From Shinella yambaruensis (lineage in GTDB: Bacteria > Pseudomonadota > Alphaproteobacteria > Rhizobiales > Rhizobiaceae), in contig NZ_JALJCK010000014.1 in assembly GCF_022899355.1 (NCBI RefSeq), forward strand, positions 1 through 64,000: a stretch of 64,000 bases of DNA, in the 5' to 3' direction. A program made the position numbers and the translations under genes. Below are positions 37,062 to 46,210 of this stretch, one piece after another (the first letter of the stretch is position 1; the number at the start of each line of letters is the position of its first letter). The notes under the pieces are model-generated. The model saw only the letters and a list, made by a program, of their open reading frames with translations. It made no database searches and was not told the origin of the DNA.

Positions 37062-38171
37062 ATGAGTGAGACATCGACGGTCCCGCAGGGCGCGCAGCCC
37101 TCGCAGGGTTCGCAACCCTCGCAGGAATTCGAGAAGGTGCTGACCGGCAGCGCGACGCAGGTCGCCTCCTTCGATACGCACGACAAGACGCCCATTCAGA
37201 AATTCCAGCATTTCCTGCACGGCAGCCCCTCCGCGGTGCCGCTGATCGTGCTGGTGCTCTCGGTGGCGGTATTCGGCATCATCCTCGGCGGAAAATTCTT
37301 CTCCGCCTTCACGATGACGCTCATCCTCCAGCAGGTGGCCATCGTCGGCATCGTCGGCGCGGCGCAGACGCTGGTCATCCTCACCGCCGGCATCGACCTG
37401 TCGGTCGGCGCCATCATGGTGCTTTCCTCCGTCGTGATGGGCCAGTTCACCTTCCGCTACGGCCTGCCGCCGTCGCTCGCCGTGCTCTGCGGCCTCGCCT
37501 GCGGCGCGCTCTGCGGCTATATCAACGGCCTGCTCGTCGCCCGCATGAAGCTGCCGCCCTTCATCGTCACGCTCGGCATGTGGCAGATCATCCTCGCCTC
37601 CAACTTCCTCTATTCGGCCAACGAGACGATCCGCTCGCAGGACATCTCCGCGCAGGCCCCGCTGCTGCAGTTCTTCGGCAACAACATCCGCTTCGGCGGC
37701 GCGGTCTTCACCTACGGCGTCATCGCCATGGTGCTGCTGGTGGCATTGCTCTGGTACGTGCTGAACCACACCGCCTGGGGCCGCCATGTCTATGCGGTCG
37801 GCGACGACCCGGACGCGGCGGAGCTGGCCGGCGTCAACGTCAAGCGCATGCTGATCTCGGTCTATACGCTCTCCGGCCTCATCTGCGCGCTCGCCGGCTG
37901 GGCGCTCATTGGCCGCATCGGCTCGGTCTCGCCGACGGCGGGGCAGTTCGCCAACATCGAATCGATCACCGCCGTGGTGATCGGCGGCCTCTCGCTGTTC
38001 GGCGGGCGCGGCTCGATCCTCGGCATGATCTTCGGGGCACTGATCGTCGGCGTCTTCTCGCTCGGCCTTCGCCTCATCGGCACGGACCCGCAATGGACCT
38101 ATCTCCTGATCGGCGTCCTCATCATCTCGGCTGTCGCAATCGACCAGTGGATCAGAAAGGTAGCAGGCTGA
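37062..38171 (+). CDS. frcC: Fructose ABC transporter, permease
   Basis: A 369-residue inner-membrane protein of the RbsC/AraH family with about ten transmembrane helices. It contains the family segment ILTAGIDLSVGAIMVLSSVV and the cytoplasmic coupling loop GRHVYAVGDDPDAAELAGVNVKRML, which contacts the ATPase. A hydrophilic Gln/Ser-rich N-terminal extension of about 60 residues precedes the first helix. It overlaps frcA by one base. It imports the sugar delivered by FrcB. Confidence 0.94.
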   Translation: MSETSTVPQGAQPSQGSQPSQEFEKVLTGSATQVASFDTHDKTPIQKFQHFLHGSPSAVPLIVLVLSVAVFGIILGGKFFSAFTMTLILQQVAIVGIVGAAQTLVILTAGIDLSVGAIMVLSSVVMGQFTFRYGLPPSLAVLCGLACGALCGYINGLLVARMKLPPFIVTLGMWQIILASNFLYSANETIRSQDISAQAPLLQFFGNNIRFGGAVFTYGVIAMVLLVALLWYVLNHTAWGRHVYAVGDDPDAAELAGVNVKRMLISVYTLSGLICALAGWALIGRIGSVSPTAGQFANIESITAVVIGGLSLFGGRGSILGMIFGALIVGVFSLGLRLIGTDPQWTYLLIGVLIISAVAIDQWIRKVAG

Positions 38172-38950
38172 TGGCTCTCGAACCCATTCTCACCGCCCGC
38201 GGTCTCGTCAAGCGCTACGGCCGCGTCACCGCCCTCGACCATGCGGACTTCGACCTCTATCCCGGCGAGATCCTCGCCGTGATCGGCGACAACGGCGCGG
38301 GCAAGTCCTCGATGATCAAGGCGATCTCCGGCGCCATCACGCCGGACGAGGGCGAAATCAAGCTGGAGGGCCAGCCGGTGCACTTCCGCTCGCCGATCGA
38401 GGCGCGCAGCGCCGGCATCGAGACGGTCTACCAGAACCTCGCGCTCTCCCCGGCCCTCTCGATCGCCGACAACATGTTCCTCGGCCGCGAGATCCGCAAA
38501 CCCGGCGTCATGGGCCAGTGGTTCCGCAAGCTCGACCGCACGGCGATGGAGAAATTCGCCCGCGACAAGCTTTCCGAGCTCGGGCTGATGACGATCCAGA
38601 ACATCAACCAGGCGGTGGAGACGCTTTCGGGCGGCCAGCGCCAGGGGGTCGCGGTGGCGCGGGCCGCCGCCTTCGGCTCGAAAGTGATCATCCTCGACGA
38701 GCCGACGGCGGCACTCGGCGTCAAGGAGAGCCGGCGCGTCCTGGAACTCATCCTCGACGTGCGCCGGCGCGGCATCCCGATCGTGCTGATCTCGCACAAC
38801 ATGCCGCATGTCTTCGAGGTGGCGGACCGCATCCACATCCACCGGCTCGGCCGGCGGCTCACCGTCATCAACCCGAAGGACTACACCATGTCCGACGCCG
38901 TCGCCTTCATGACCGGCGCCAAGCTGCCCGCGGAGGCGATCGCGGCATGA
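38171..38950 (+). CDS. frcA: Fructose ABC transporter, ATP-binding protein
   Basis: A 259-residue single-ABC-domain ATPase: Walker [10 protein letters not shown] (residues 39-47), Q-loop YQNLALSP, signature [14 protein letters not shown], Walker [13 protein letters not shown] and H-loop [13 protein letters not shown]. It is half the size of RbsA/XylG-type ATPases (about 500 aa), as is FrcA of Sinorhizobium meliloti, so two copies would form the motor. Its stop overlaps the kinase gene start (ATGA). Confidence 0.94.
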   Translation: MALEPILTARGLVKRYGRVTALDHADFDLYPGEILAVIGDNGAGKSSMIKAISGAITPDEGEIKLEGQPVHFRSPIEARSAGIETVYQNLALSPALSIADNMFLGREIRKPGVMGQWFRKLDRTAMEKFARDKLSELGLMTIQNINQAVETLSGGQRQGVAVARAAAFGSKVIILDEPTAALGVKESRRVLELILDVRRRGIPIVLISHNMPHVFEVADRIHIHRLGRRLTVINPKDYTMSDAVAFMTGAKLPAEAIAA

Positions 38951-39570
38951 TCGCCCCTGCGACGATCGTCGATGCCCTGCTGCGGCGCGCGGGGAACGCG
39001 CGCCGCTTCCTCGTCGGCCTTGCCGGCCCGCCGGCCGCCGGCAAGTCGACGCTGGCCGAAGCGCTGCGGGACGGCCTCGTCGCCCGCGGCGAGACGGCCG
39101 AGATCCTGCCGATGGACGGCTTCCACATGGACGACGGCATTCTCGCCGCACGCGGCCTCCTGCCGCGCAAGGGCGCGCCGGAATCCTTCGACGGCCGCGG
39201 TTTCATCGATATCGTCACGGCGCTGAAACGCGCCGAGGGCGAAGTCCTCGTGCCGGTCTTCGACCGGTCGCGCGAGCTGGCGATCAACGCCGCCCGCGCG
39301 ATCCCCGGGGAAACCCGCTTCATCCTCGCCGAAGGCAATTACCTGCTCTTCAAAGATGCGCCGTGGGACAGGCTGGACGGCCTCTTCAACTTCACCATCT
39401 TCGTCGGCCCGCCCTACAAGATCCTGGAAGAACGGCTTCGCCAGCGCTGGATGCGCTACGCGCTGCCGGAGGACCAGATCCACTGGAAGCTCTACGGCAA
39501 CGACCTGCCGAACGGAAGGCGCATCCTGGAGAACTCCCGCCCCGCCGACCTCTCCATCGACATGTTCTGA
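38947..39570 (+). CDS. frcK: FrcK-like kinase of the P-loop (uridine kinase/PRK) superfamily
   Basis: A 207-residue P-loop kinase. Walker A is GPPAAGKST (residues 27-35), followed by [15 protein letters not shown] and [16 protein letters not shown], characteristic of the YggC/FrcK nucleoside-kinase-like family. The C-terminus has a lid-like [24 protein letters not shown] segment. As the last gene of frcBCAK it probably phosphorylates the imported sugar or a related compound, though its reaction is not settled in the family. It is translationally coupled to frcA by a 4-nt overlap. Confidence 0.9.
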   Translation: MIAPATIVDALLRRAGNARRFLVGLAGPPAAGKSTLAEALRDGLVARGETAEILPMDGFHMDDGILAARGLLPRKGAPESFDGRGFIDIVTALKRAEGEVLVPVFDRSRELAINAARAIPGETRFILAEGNYLLFKDAPWDRLDGLFNFTIFVGPPYKILEERLRQRWMRYALPEDQIHWKLYGNDLPNGRRILENSRPADLSIDMF

Positions 39571-39692
39571 AACGATTGTCGTTCCGCCCCGCGGATGCTA
39601 TCGCAGCCGCCAGAGCAATTTTCGCAAGGATGCCTGAACGTCTTGCGTGCGGGATTGCCGCAAACGCAAAGCCAAGGGCGGGAGCGACACCG

Positions 39693-40733
39693 ATGACCAC
39701 AGAACTCACCATCCGCCGGCCGGACGACTGGCACCTGCACCTGCGCGACGGCGCCATGCTCGAAGGCGTGATCGGCGATACCAGCCGGCATTTCGCGCGC
39801 GCGATCATCATGCCGAACCTCGTGCCGCCGGTCGTGACCACCGCGGACGCCGCCGCCTACCGCGACCGTATCCTCGCCGCCCTGCCGGAGGGCGACCGGT
39901 TCGAGCCGCTGATGACGCTCTATCTCACCGAGCATACCGACCCCGACGACGTCGAAGCCGGCTACGAAAGCGGCCTGATCCGCGCCGTCAAGCTCTATCC
40001 GGCCGGCGCGACGACCAACTCCCACGGCGGCGTGCGCGACATGGACAAGGCAATGCCCGTGCTGGAGCGCATGGCGAAGATCGGCCTGACGCTCTGCGTG
40101 CATGGCGAGGTGACGACGCCCGACGTCGATATCTTCGACCGCGAGGCCGTGTTCATCGAGACGGTGCTCGATCCGTTGCGCGCGCGCCTGCCGGAGCTGC
40201 GCGTCACCATGGAGCATGTGACGACGAAGAACGGCGTCGACTACATCAAGTCCGCCAAGGCGAACCTTGCCGGCTCGATCACCACGCATCACCTGATCAT
40301 CAACCGCAACGCCATCCTGGTCGGCGGCATCAAGCCGCACTACTATTGCCTGCCCGTCGCCAAGCGCGAGGAGCACCGGCTGGCCCTGCGCGCCGCCGCA
40401 ACCTCGGGCGACGGGCGTTTCTTCCTCGGCACCGATTCGGCGCCGCATGTCGATCCGCTGAAGGAATGCGCCTGCGGCTGCGCCGGCATCTACACCTCGA
40501 TCAACACGATGAGCTGCCTTGCCCATGTCTTCGAGGAGGAGCGCGCCCTGGACAAGCTCGAAGCCTTCGCCTCGCTGAACGGCCCCGCCTGGTATGGCCT
40601 GCCGGCCAACGCGGAGACGATCCGTCTCGTCAGGCGCGCGCAACCCGCCGCCTTCCCGGCAAAGATCGAGACGGGCGCGGGGCCGGTGACGGTGTTCGAC
40701 CCGATGTTCCCGCTGCACTGGGACGTCGCCTGA
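39693..40733 (+). CDS. pyrC: Dihydroorotase (type II)
   Basis: A 346-residue zinc amidohydrolase that interconverts carbamoyl aspartate and dihydroorotate in pyrimidine synthesis. Metal motifs in order: [10 protein letters not shown] (HxH), [20 protein letters not shown] (carboxylated Lys), [27 protein letters not shown] and [10 protein letters not shown] (catalytic Asp). Length and wording match E. coli-type PyrC rather than type I. It lies alone, 122 nt past frcK. Confidence 0.97.
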   Translation: MTTELTIRRPDDWHLHLRDGAMLEGVIGDTSRHFARAIIMPNLVPPVVTTADAAAYRDRILAALPEGDRFEPLMTLYLTEHTDPDDVEAGYESGLIRAVKLYPAGATTNSHGGVRDMDKAMPVLERMAKIGLTLCVHGEVTTPDVDIFDREAVFIETVLDPLRARLPELRVTMEHVTTKNGVDYIKSAKANLAGSITTHHLIINRNAILVGGIKPHYYCLPVAKREEHRLALRAAATSGDGRFFLGTDSAPHVDPLKECACGCAGIYTSINTMSCLAHVFEEERALDKLEAFASLNGPAWYGLPANAETIRLVRRAQPAAFPAKIETGAGPVTVFDPMFPLHWDVA

Positions 40734-40791
40734 GCCATTCCAGCGGAACCGCACGCCGGTTTGCGTGCCGGGAACTGCGTTGGCGAGAGGG

Positions 40792-41589
40792 TCAGATGAA
40801 GGGACGGGGCTGCTTCTTCAGCCCCTCCCAGCCGGCCAGCGCCAGAAGTCCGTCGCCGTCGAGGATCTCGCACCCCTTGTCCTGCCAGCGCATCAGCTTG
40901 CGGTCGGCCAGCTTGCGCAACGTCTTGTTGGTGTGCACGAGCGAGAGGCCGAGCGTATCGGCGACATGCTGCTGGGTGATCGGGATGACCCGCCGCCCGC
41001 CATCAACGCCCGCCGAACGGGCACGCTGGTGGATGAAGGAGAGCAGGTAGGCCGTGCGCTCCAGCGCCGAGCGCCGGCCGACGCTGAGCAGGTGCTCATC
41101 GAGGATACGCTCCTCGTGCGCGGCGATCCAGGTGAGGTCGTAGGCGAGGGAGGCATGGCGCTCGAACAGCCGCTCCAGCTTCGAGCGCTCGAAGACGCAG
41201 AGCGTGACGGGCGTCAGCGCCTCGATGGAATGGTCCATTTCACCCAGCAAGCTGCCCTGTAGGCCGATGAGATCGCCGGGCAGCACGTAGTTCATGATCT
41301 GCCGGCGCCCATCCGGCAGCAGCTTGTAGCGGAAGGCCCAGCCGGAGAGCACCGTGAAGAGATGGGCGCTGTGCATGCCCTCGACGAGAATCGTCGCGCC
41401 CCGTTCGCTGGAAAGCTCGCCGCTCTTGAACTGCGAGACGAAGTCCAGCTCCTTCGCCGAAAAATCCCGGAAGGTCGAAAGGTTGCGCAGGGGACATTGC
41501 TGACAGGGCGTGCGCCATCTGGATTGCTGGTTGACCGCCGTACTGCCCGCCATTGCGCCCCCGCCTGTTCCGATCCCGCCCAGCCCCAT
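40792..41589 (-). CDS. Crp/Fnr-family transcriptional regulator
   Basis: A 265-residue protein with a cyclic-nucleotide-binding-like barrel (about 45-160: ATILVEGMHSAHLFTVLSGWAFRYKLLPDGRRQIMNYVLPGDLIGLQ) and a C-terminal HTH_Crp domain (about 180-245: ITQQHVADTLGLSLVHTNKTLRKLADRKLM). The N-terminus contains only a CQQC pair (CPLRNL follows), so an FNR-type 4Fe-4S cluster is not assured. An ATG at 41553 could be the true start, because the first 12 residues are glycine-rich. It is divergent from a receiver-like gene, a frequent rhizobial pairing. Confidence 0.9.
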   Translation of the reverse strand: MGLGGIGTGGGAMAGSTAVNQQSRWRTPCQQCPLRNLSTFRDFSAKELDFVSQFKSGELSSERGATILVEGMHSAHLFTVLSGWAFRYKLLPDGRRQIMNYVLPGDLIGLQGSLLGEMDHSIEALTPVTLCVFERSKLERLFERHASLAYDLTWIAAHEERILDEHLLSVGRRSALERTAYLLSFIHQRARSAGVDGGRRVIPITQQHVADTLGLSLVHTNKTLRKLADRKLMRWQDKGCEILDGDGLLALAGWEGLKKQPRPFI

Positions 41590-41741
41590 GAGCTGGCCCG
41601 GAAAACGCGCAGCATGCGCGGTTGTTCCATCGCGCGGGCACTATGTCTTTTTTAAATGACACCCCCGGCAGGCAAGCCCAAAGTCCGCCTCCCGAACCGC
41701 CGCTTCTCCGGCGGTCGCACATGGACGAGGAGTGCGGCGCC

Positions 41742-42140
41742 ATGAACCATTCACTTCCGCACATATTGATCGCCGAACGCGAATTCCTGATCGCGCTCGA
41801 CGCGGAATACCTGATCAAGGCGGCGCTGGATTGCCGCACCACCCTGCTGCGGCCCGAACAGCTCGACCAGTGGGGCGCGGCCGCGCTGGCCGATGTCGAC
41901 CTCTGCCTGCTCGACGTGCCGCTCGATGCCACGCAGATCACGGCGCGCATCGAACGGCTGGTGGCAGAAGGCGTGCCGCTTCTCTTCACGACCGTCGGCG
42001 ACATCCATCGCGACGGCGTCAAGGGCTTCGAGGCCATTCCCGTCGTCATGAAGCCCCATGACGCCGAGACGCTTGCCGCAGGGGTCAAGCGGCGGCTGCG
42101 GCAGAGACCGCCACCGCCGGAAGAGGCCAATCAGAACTGA
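41742..42140 (+). CDS. CheY-like receiver protein, degenerate
   Basis: A 132-residue protein with a receiver-domain layout: HILIAEREFLIALDAEYLI at the start, DLCLLDVPLDATQI with a candidate phosphorylation Asp, VPLLFTTVGDI, and VVMKPHDAETLAAGV carrying the conserved Lys. The acidic pair after the first strand is reduced, so phosphorylation is uncertain. No output domain is present. An in-frame ATG at 41721 is an alternative start. It is divergent from the Crp/Fnr gene and overlaps the convergent DoxX gene by 10 nt. Confidence 0.8.
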   Translation: MNHSLPHILIAEREFLIALDAEYLIKAALDCRTTLLRPEQLDQWGAAALADVDLCLLDVPLDATQITARIERLVAEGVPLLFTTVGDIHRDGVKGFEAIPVVMKPHDAETLAAGVKRRLRQRPPPPEEANQN

Positions 42141-42580
42141 CGGCCGAGCCTGGCGTCGACCGAATGGCTGTTGGCGCCCCGGATCACGAAATAGAACATG
42201 ATCAGCGTCCACAGGATCGACTTTTCCGCGCCCATCAGGCCCTCGGCCTGCACGATGCCGTGGAAGTAGACGGTGACGGCGAGCACGATCATCGCCGCGA
42301 AGGCGGCCGGGCGCGTGAAGAGGCCGATGGCGATCAGGATGCCGCCGAAGAATTCCGTCGCGGCGAGCAGCGGCGACCAGAAGACGCCCGGATAGAAGCC
42401 GAGGCTCTCGACCATGCCGCTGGCGCCGAAGGGATTGAGGATCTTGCCATAGCCGTGCGTGACGAGCAGCAGGCCGGCGGCAACGCGCAGGATCGTTTCC
42501 GCGCTCTCGCCGAGCGCCGCGTAAATGCTGCCAAGCGAGGGGATGATGAGGCGCGGGTGATTGGTGGCAAGCTCTGACAT
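42131..42580 (-). CDS. DoxX-family membrane protein
   Basis: A 149-residue protein with four transmembrane helices. LRVAAGLLLVTHGYGKILNPFG, AATEFFGGILIAIGLFTRPAAFAAMIVLAVTVYFHG and a final hydrophobic helix match the DoxX/YphA family. Members are linked to thiol or quinone redox chemistry, but this one has no assigned partner. AGGAGATCCC precedes the ATG at 42580. The C-terminal overlap with the convergent receiver gene is 10 nt. Confidence 0.9.
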   Translation of the reverse strand: MSELATNHPRLIIPSLGSIYAALGESAETILRVAAGLLLVTHGYGKILNPFGASGMVESLGFYPGVFWSPLLAATEFFGGILIAIGLFTRPAAFAAMIVLAVTVYFHGIVQAEGLMGAEKSILWTLIMFYFVIRGANSHSVDARLGRQF

Positions 42581-42758
42581 GGGATCTCCTGTGGGATGTT
42601 GCAGTGCACCACGTCTCCTCCACGAATCGGGCTGCGACAAGATGTCCGCCAACAAAACATGATGAATTGAGTTGACAATTCTGTGAGAGGCGCGCGAGCC
42701 GGCGCGTGCCAAGACGCCCCCGCTACTATATGCTTTCGTCATCGATCAGGAGGTGACC

Positions 42759-43061
42759 ATGTCCGGGGAAAAGCCGCGCGTTTCCATTCTCTACTGCACC
42801 CAGTGCAACTGGCTGCTGCGCGCCGGCTGGATGGCGCAGGAGCTGCTCTCGACCTTCTCCGACGGGCTCGGCGAAGTGGCGCTCATTCCCGGCACCGGCG
42901 GCAGTTTCGAGATCCGCGTCGGCGAGGCGCTCGTCTGGGAGCGCAAGCGCGACGGCGGCTTTCCGGGACCGAAGGAACTGAAGCAGCGTGTGCGCGACGT
43001 CATCGAACCGGGCCGGGACCTCGGCCACACGGACCGCGTCACCGACGCCGGCCAGGGCTGA
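42759..43061 (+). CDS. Rdx-family (SelW/SelT/SelH-like) redox protein
   Basis: A 100-residue thioredoxin-like protein with the N-terminal CxxC motif Cys13-Thr-Gln-Cys16 in ILYCTQCNWLLRAGW. The C-terminal WERKRDGGFPGPKELKQRVRDVI is diagnostic of bacterial Rdx/SelW-like proteins. The human homologues carry selenocysteine; here it is cysteine. A cytosolic thiol-redox role is inferred. AGGAGG lies five bases before the ATG. Confidence 0.93.
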   Translation: MSGEKPRVSILYCTQCNWLLRAGWMAQELLSTFSDGLGEVALIPGTGGSFEIRVGEALVWERKRDGGFPGPKELKQRVRDVIEPGRDLGHTDRVTDAGQG

Positions 43062-43063
43062 AA

Positions 43064-43092
43064 CCAAAACGGCGGGCCGAAGCCCGCCGTTC
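43064..43092 (-). terminator. Rho-independent terminator between Rdx and BA14K genes
   Basis: AACGGCGGGC (43068-43077), loop CGAA, GCCCGCCGTT (43082-43091). On the minus strand it is followed by TTGGTTTC; on the plus strand it directly follows the Rdx stop. It may serve both convergent genes. Confidence 0.8.
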
Positions 43093-43101
43093 CCGCCGTG
43101 C

Positions 43102-43479
43102 TTATCGATAGGGCGAATAGCACAGGCGATACACCCCGCCGCCGGCATGGTAGCGGTTGGTGTAGGGGTCGTAGGTGCGGTAGCGGTTGGCGCACCAGTT
43201 CACATGCGCCCGGCGTCCGCCGTAATAGCGCGGCCGCTCGTAGCGCGGGCGATAGTAGCGACGCTCATAGCCGTAGTTCGGGCGATAGTGGCGACGATAG
43301 TAACGGCGGTCGCAGCCGTAACCATAGCAGAACTGCACCTGCGCCTGGGTGACGTCACTTTTCGTCTGTACCTTCATGTCCGGCACGGCGAGCGGAACGG
43401 CCTGGGCCGCACCCATGGGCGCGATCGCGGAGGCAATCCCCATCGCGCAACCGAAAACGAGATTTCGAATCTTCGACAT
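43102..43479 (-). CDS. BA14K-family secreted protein
   Basis: A 125-residue protein with a Sec signal peptide (MSKIRNLVFGCAMGIASAIA, cleavage near residue 27 after AQA). A Tyr/Arg-rich middle region (RRYYRRHYRPNYGYERRYY) follows. The C-terminal BA14K motif is HVNWCANRYRTYDPYTNRYH, ending in YRLCYSPY, with two conserved cysteines. BA14K is the immunoreactive 14-kDa protein of Brucella, and homologues are widespread in Rhizobiales envelopes. AGGA precedes the ATG. It is transcribed away from the phosphomannomutase gene. Confidence 0.9.
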   Translation of the reverse strand: MSKIRNLVFGCAMGIASAIAPMGAAQAVPLAVPDMKVQTKSDVTQAQVQFCYGYGCDRRYYRRHYRPNYGYERRYYRPRYERPRYYGGRRAHVNWCANRYRTYDPYTNRYHAGGGVYRLCYSPYR

Positions 43480-43605
43480 GTGATCCTCACTGTTCTGGCG
43501 GGATTTTTCCCTGTCACGTCCCTGCTTTGCATTACGTTCACGCATTTTGTTTTATTCATGTCGCGCCCTTCACCGGGCCGGACCGCGAGCGACAGGAGGT
43601 GCTGC

Positions 43606-45036
43606 ATGAGCCTGAAATTCGGAACCAGCGGCCTGCGCGGCCTTTCGGCGGATCTCGAAGGGCCGGCCACCGCGCTCTATGCCACCGCCTTTGCCCGTCA
43701 TCTCCTCACCGCGGGCATCGCCCGGCCGGGCGACGAGGTTCTGATCGGCCGTGATTTCCGCGCCTCCAGCCCGGCCATCGCGGCCATCGCGATCGCGGCC
43801 CTTGGCAGGGCGGGCCTTTGCCCGCGCGATTGCGGCACGCTGCCGACACCGGCGCTGGCGCTGCTCGGCCTTGCCCGCAAGGCCGCCTGCCTGATGGTGA
43901 CGGGCTCGCACATTCCCGCCGACCGCAACGGCATCAAGTTCTACCGGCCGGACGGCGAGATCGACAAGGCGGACGAGGCCGCCATCATCGCCGCCGCCGC
44001 GGCACTTCGCAGCGAAGGCGCGGACCTTCCCGCCACGCCGGAGACCGCCGACGACCTCCATGACGCCGCCATCGCGCTCTACACCGCCCGCAACCACACG
44101 CTATTGCCCGAGCGGGCGCTGGCCGGCCTCCGCGTCGGCGTCTACCAGCATTCGACCGTGGCGCGCGACCTTCTCGCTTCCGTGCTCGCCCATTACGGCG
44201 CGGACGTCGTCGCGCTCGGCCGCTCGGAACGCTTCATCCCCGTCGACACGGAGGCCGTCTCCGCCGAGACGATCGCCCTTCTAGAGGGCTGGGCCGTGCA
44301 GCACGGGCTGGCCGCCATCGTCTCCGCCGACGGCGATGGCGACCGGCCGCTCGTTGCCGACGAGACAGGAACGCCCCTGCGCGGCGACCTCGTCGGCCTC
44401 ATCGCCAGCCGCTTCCTCGGCGCCACCGTGATCGCAACGCCGGTCACCTCGAATTCCGGCATCGAGGCCGCCGTTTCCGGCACGGTGCTGCGCACCCGGG
44501 TCGGCTCGCCCTTCGTGATCGCCGCGATGAACGAGGCGGTCGCCGCCGGCGAGACGGCCGTCGCCGGCTTCGAGGCCAATGGCGGCACGCTGACGGCGAC
44601 GCCCTTTGCCGTGAACGGCCGCACGCTCGCCGCGCTCCCCACCCGCGACAGCCTGATGCCGGTGCTCGCCGTCCTGGCGCTCGCGGCGGCAGAAGACCGG
44701 CCGCTTTCCGCCATCGTCGCCGGCTTCGCCCTGCCGGCGGCGGCCAGCGACCGCCTGGAGAACATGCCGGTGGAGACCAGCGCCGCCCTGATGGCGGAGC
44801 TGCGCTCGGGCGCCGGGCCCCTTGCCGCCTTCCTCGCGCCGATCGGCGTGCCGGCCAAGGTGAGCGACCTGGACGGCCTGCGCGTCACGCTGGAGGACGG
44901 CAGCGTCGTCCATTTCCGCCCCTCCGGCAATGCACCGGAAATGCGCTGCTATGTCGAGGCGAAGAGCGAGACCGCCGCCGCGGACCTGCTTGCGGCCGGG
45001 CTGGAGCGTGTTCGCGCCTGGGCCACGAGCCGCTGA
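43606..45036 (+). CDS. Phosphomannomutase (alpha-D-phosphohexomutase superfamily)
   Basis: A 476-residue four-domain phosphohexomutase. Signatures are FGTSGLRGL (N-terminal sugar-phosphate loop), VTGSHIPADRNGIKFY (phosphoserine loop), SADGDGDRP (Mg-binding DGDGD), GFEANGG (sugar-specificity loop position) and RPSGNAPEMRCYVE (phosphate-binding loop). It interconverts mannose-6-P and mannose-1-P, and possibly glucose phosphates, for polysaccharide and LPS precursors. CAGGAGGTGCTGC provides the ribosome-binding site. It is the last core gene before the tRNA and island. Confidence 0.93.
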   Translation: MSLKFGTSGLRGLSADLEGPATALYATAFARHLLTAGIARPGDEVLIGRDFRASSPAIAAIAIAALGRAGLCPRDCGTLPTPALALLGLARKAACLMVTGSHIPADRNGIKFYRPDGEIDKADEAAIIAAAAALRSEGADLPATPETADDLHDAAIALYTARNHTLLPERALAGLRVGVYQHSTVARDLLASVLAHYGADVVALGRSERFIPVDTEAVSAETIALLEGWAVQHGLAAIVSADGDGDRPLVADETGTPLRGDLVGLIASRFLGATVIATPVTSNSGIEAAVSGTVLRTRVGSPFVIAAMNEAVAAGETAVAGFEANGGTLTATPFAVNGRTLAALPTRDSLMPVLAVLALAAAEDRPLSAIVAGFALPAAASDRLENMPVETSAALMAELRSGAGPLAAFLAPIGVPAKVSDLDGLRVTLEDGSVVHFRPSGNAPEMRCYVEAKSETAAADLLAAGLERVRAWATSR

Positions 45037-45133
45037 GCCTTTTCCGGCGGCCCGGTTTCCCCGCAAAACCGCCGCGCGCTTTTGCGGAAAAGGCATTTTT
45101 TGCCAAGCTGTTGCGAAAACTTCAAAAAGCCTG

Positions 45134-45162
45134 TTGACACCGGCGAGCGCTCCTTCTACATG
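45134..45162 (+). promoter_or_regulatory. Promoter of tRNA-Leu
   Basis: TTGACA at 45134-45139, a 17-bp spacer, and TACATG at 45157-45162, with the tRNA beginning 10 bp further on. A near-consensus sigma-70-type promoter placed as expected for a tRNA gene. Confidence 0.75.
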
Positions 45163-45172
45163 CCTCTCCGTC

Positions 45173-45257
45173 GCCCAGATGGCGGAATTGGTAGACGCGC
45201 AGGTTTCAGGTACCTGTGCCGCGAGGCGTGGAGGTTCGAGTCCTCTTCTGGGCACCA
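45173..45257 (+). tRNA. tRNA-Leu (anticodon CAG)
   Basis: 85 nt including an encoded CCA. The acceptor stem GCCCAGA pairs with TCTGGGC. The D-loop region is GGCGGAATTGGTAGACGC. The anticodon stem CAGGT/ACCTG encloses the loop TTCAGGT, giving anticodon CAG. A long class II variable arm follows, and the T arm contains GGTTCGAGTCC. Its 3' end is the probable attachment site for the adjacent P4-type integrase. Confidence 0.97.
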
Positions 45258-45368
45258 TTTCCTAGTTTTTCAACGTCCAAGGACGTTTGCTAGTGTCTTT
45301 TGGCATCCACAAAATTTGCTGGTACGATTGCTGGTATCGGAATCACGGTACCAACGACGCACCAGCAC

Positions 45369-46172
45369 ATGGCGACGGACAGACCCGGTGATGCGGCGCT
45401 CCGATCCATCAAGCCGCGCGACAAACAATTCAAGCTGTCGGACGGTGGCGGCCTGTTTCTGCTCGTAACCCGAACGGCAGTCGGTTGTGGCGACTTGCTT
45501 ATCGTTTTTGGAAGTCGCCAGAAGCAACTCGCTCTCGGTTCATATCCGGCAACGCTGCTTGCCGATGCGCGGGAAGCACGCCGGAAGGCGAAAGGGCTGC
45601 TTGAGGCCGGCATCAATCCGGGCGCAGAAAAGAAAGAGCGCAAGGTCGCCGTAAAGGCTGCCAGAGAGGCAGCGGAGAATACATTTGCGGCCGTCGCGGA
45701 AAAGTATCTGACCAAGGCGGAGAGAGAAGGTCGAGCGGCCATCACGATGAGCAAGGCGCTATGGCTGCTGATCGACCTGACAAAGGGTTTGGCGGATAAG
45801 CCGGTGCATGAGGTCGCACCGAAGGACATTCTCGCCGTGCTTCGCCCTGTCGAAGCCAAGGGGAACTACGAAACGGCCCGGCGCTTGCGATCGACAATCG
45901 GCCGCGTCCTGCGGTTTGCCGTTGCCAACGGTTGGGCGGAACGGAATGCGACAGCTGATCTCAAGGGTGCGCTGACAGCCCCCAATGTCCGGCATCGTGC
46001 TGCAATCGTGAAGCCGGAACCGCTCGGTACGCTGATGCGCGCCGTCTATTCGTGGGAAAGCGGCCAACCGACCACCATCGCGGCGCTGAAGCTGATGGCG
46101 CTTCTCGCCTTCGGCTTTGGCGAAGTCGATTGCCGCACCAAGACACAACCATTCAGTGCATTGCCTGCCTGA
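45369..46172 (+). pseudogene. P4-family tyrosine integrase, truncated before the catalytic domain
   Basis: 267 codons from ATG 45369. The N-terminal arm-binding DUF4102 domain (about 8-90: ALRSIKPRDKQFKLSDGGGLFLLVTR, LALGSYPATLLADAREARRKAKGLLEAGINP) and the core-binding SAM-like domain (about 100-210) are present. The catalytic domain stops right after its first helix: TIAALKLMALLAFGFGEVDCRTK, where the active-site Arg region LRPGELR would follow, then a short unrelated tail to a stop. The R-H-R-Y residues are absent (P4 integrases are about 400 aa), so recombination activity is lost. It is 112 nt downstream of tRNA-Leu. Confidence 0.88.
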
Positions 46173-46180
46173 TCTGCGTC

Positions 46181-46210
46181 ATGCATTCTTCAAGCGCTGG
46201 GGGAATGCAT
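46181..46210 (+). promoter_or_regulatory. Inverted repeat overlapping the cas3 start codon
   Basis: ATGCATTC (46181-46188) and GAATGCAT (46203-46210) are perfect complements around a 14-nt loop. The right arm contains the first two bases of the cas3 ATG, and the GGGGG likely ribosome-binding region lies at the loop edge. It could be a protein-binding site or an RNA hairpin limiting cas3 translation. Confidence 0.45.
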
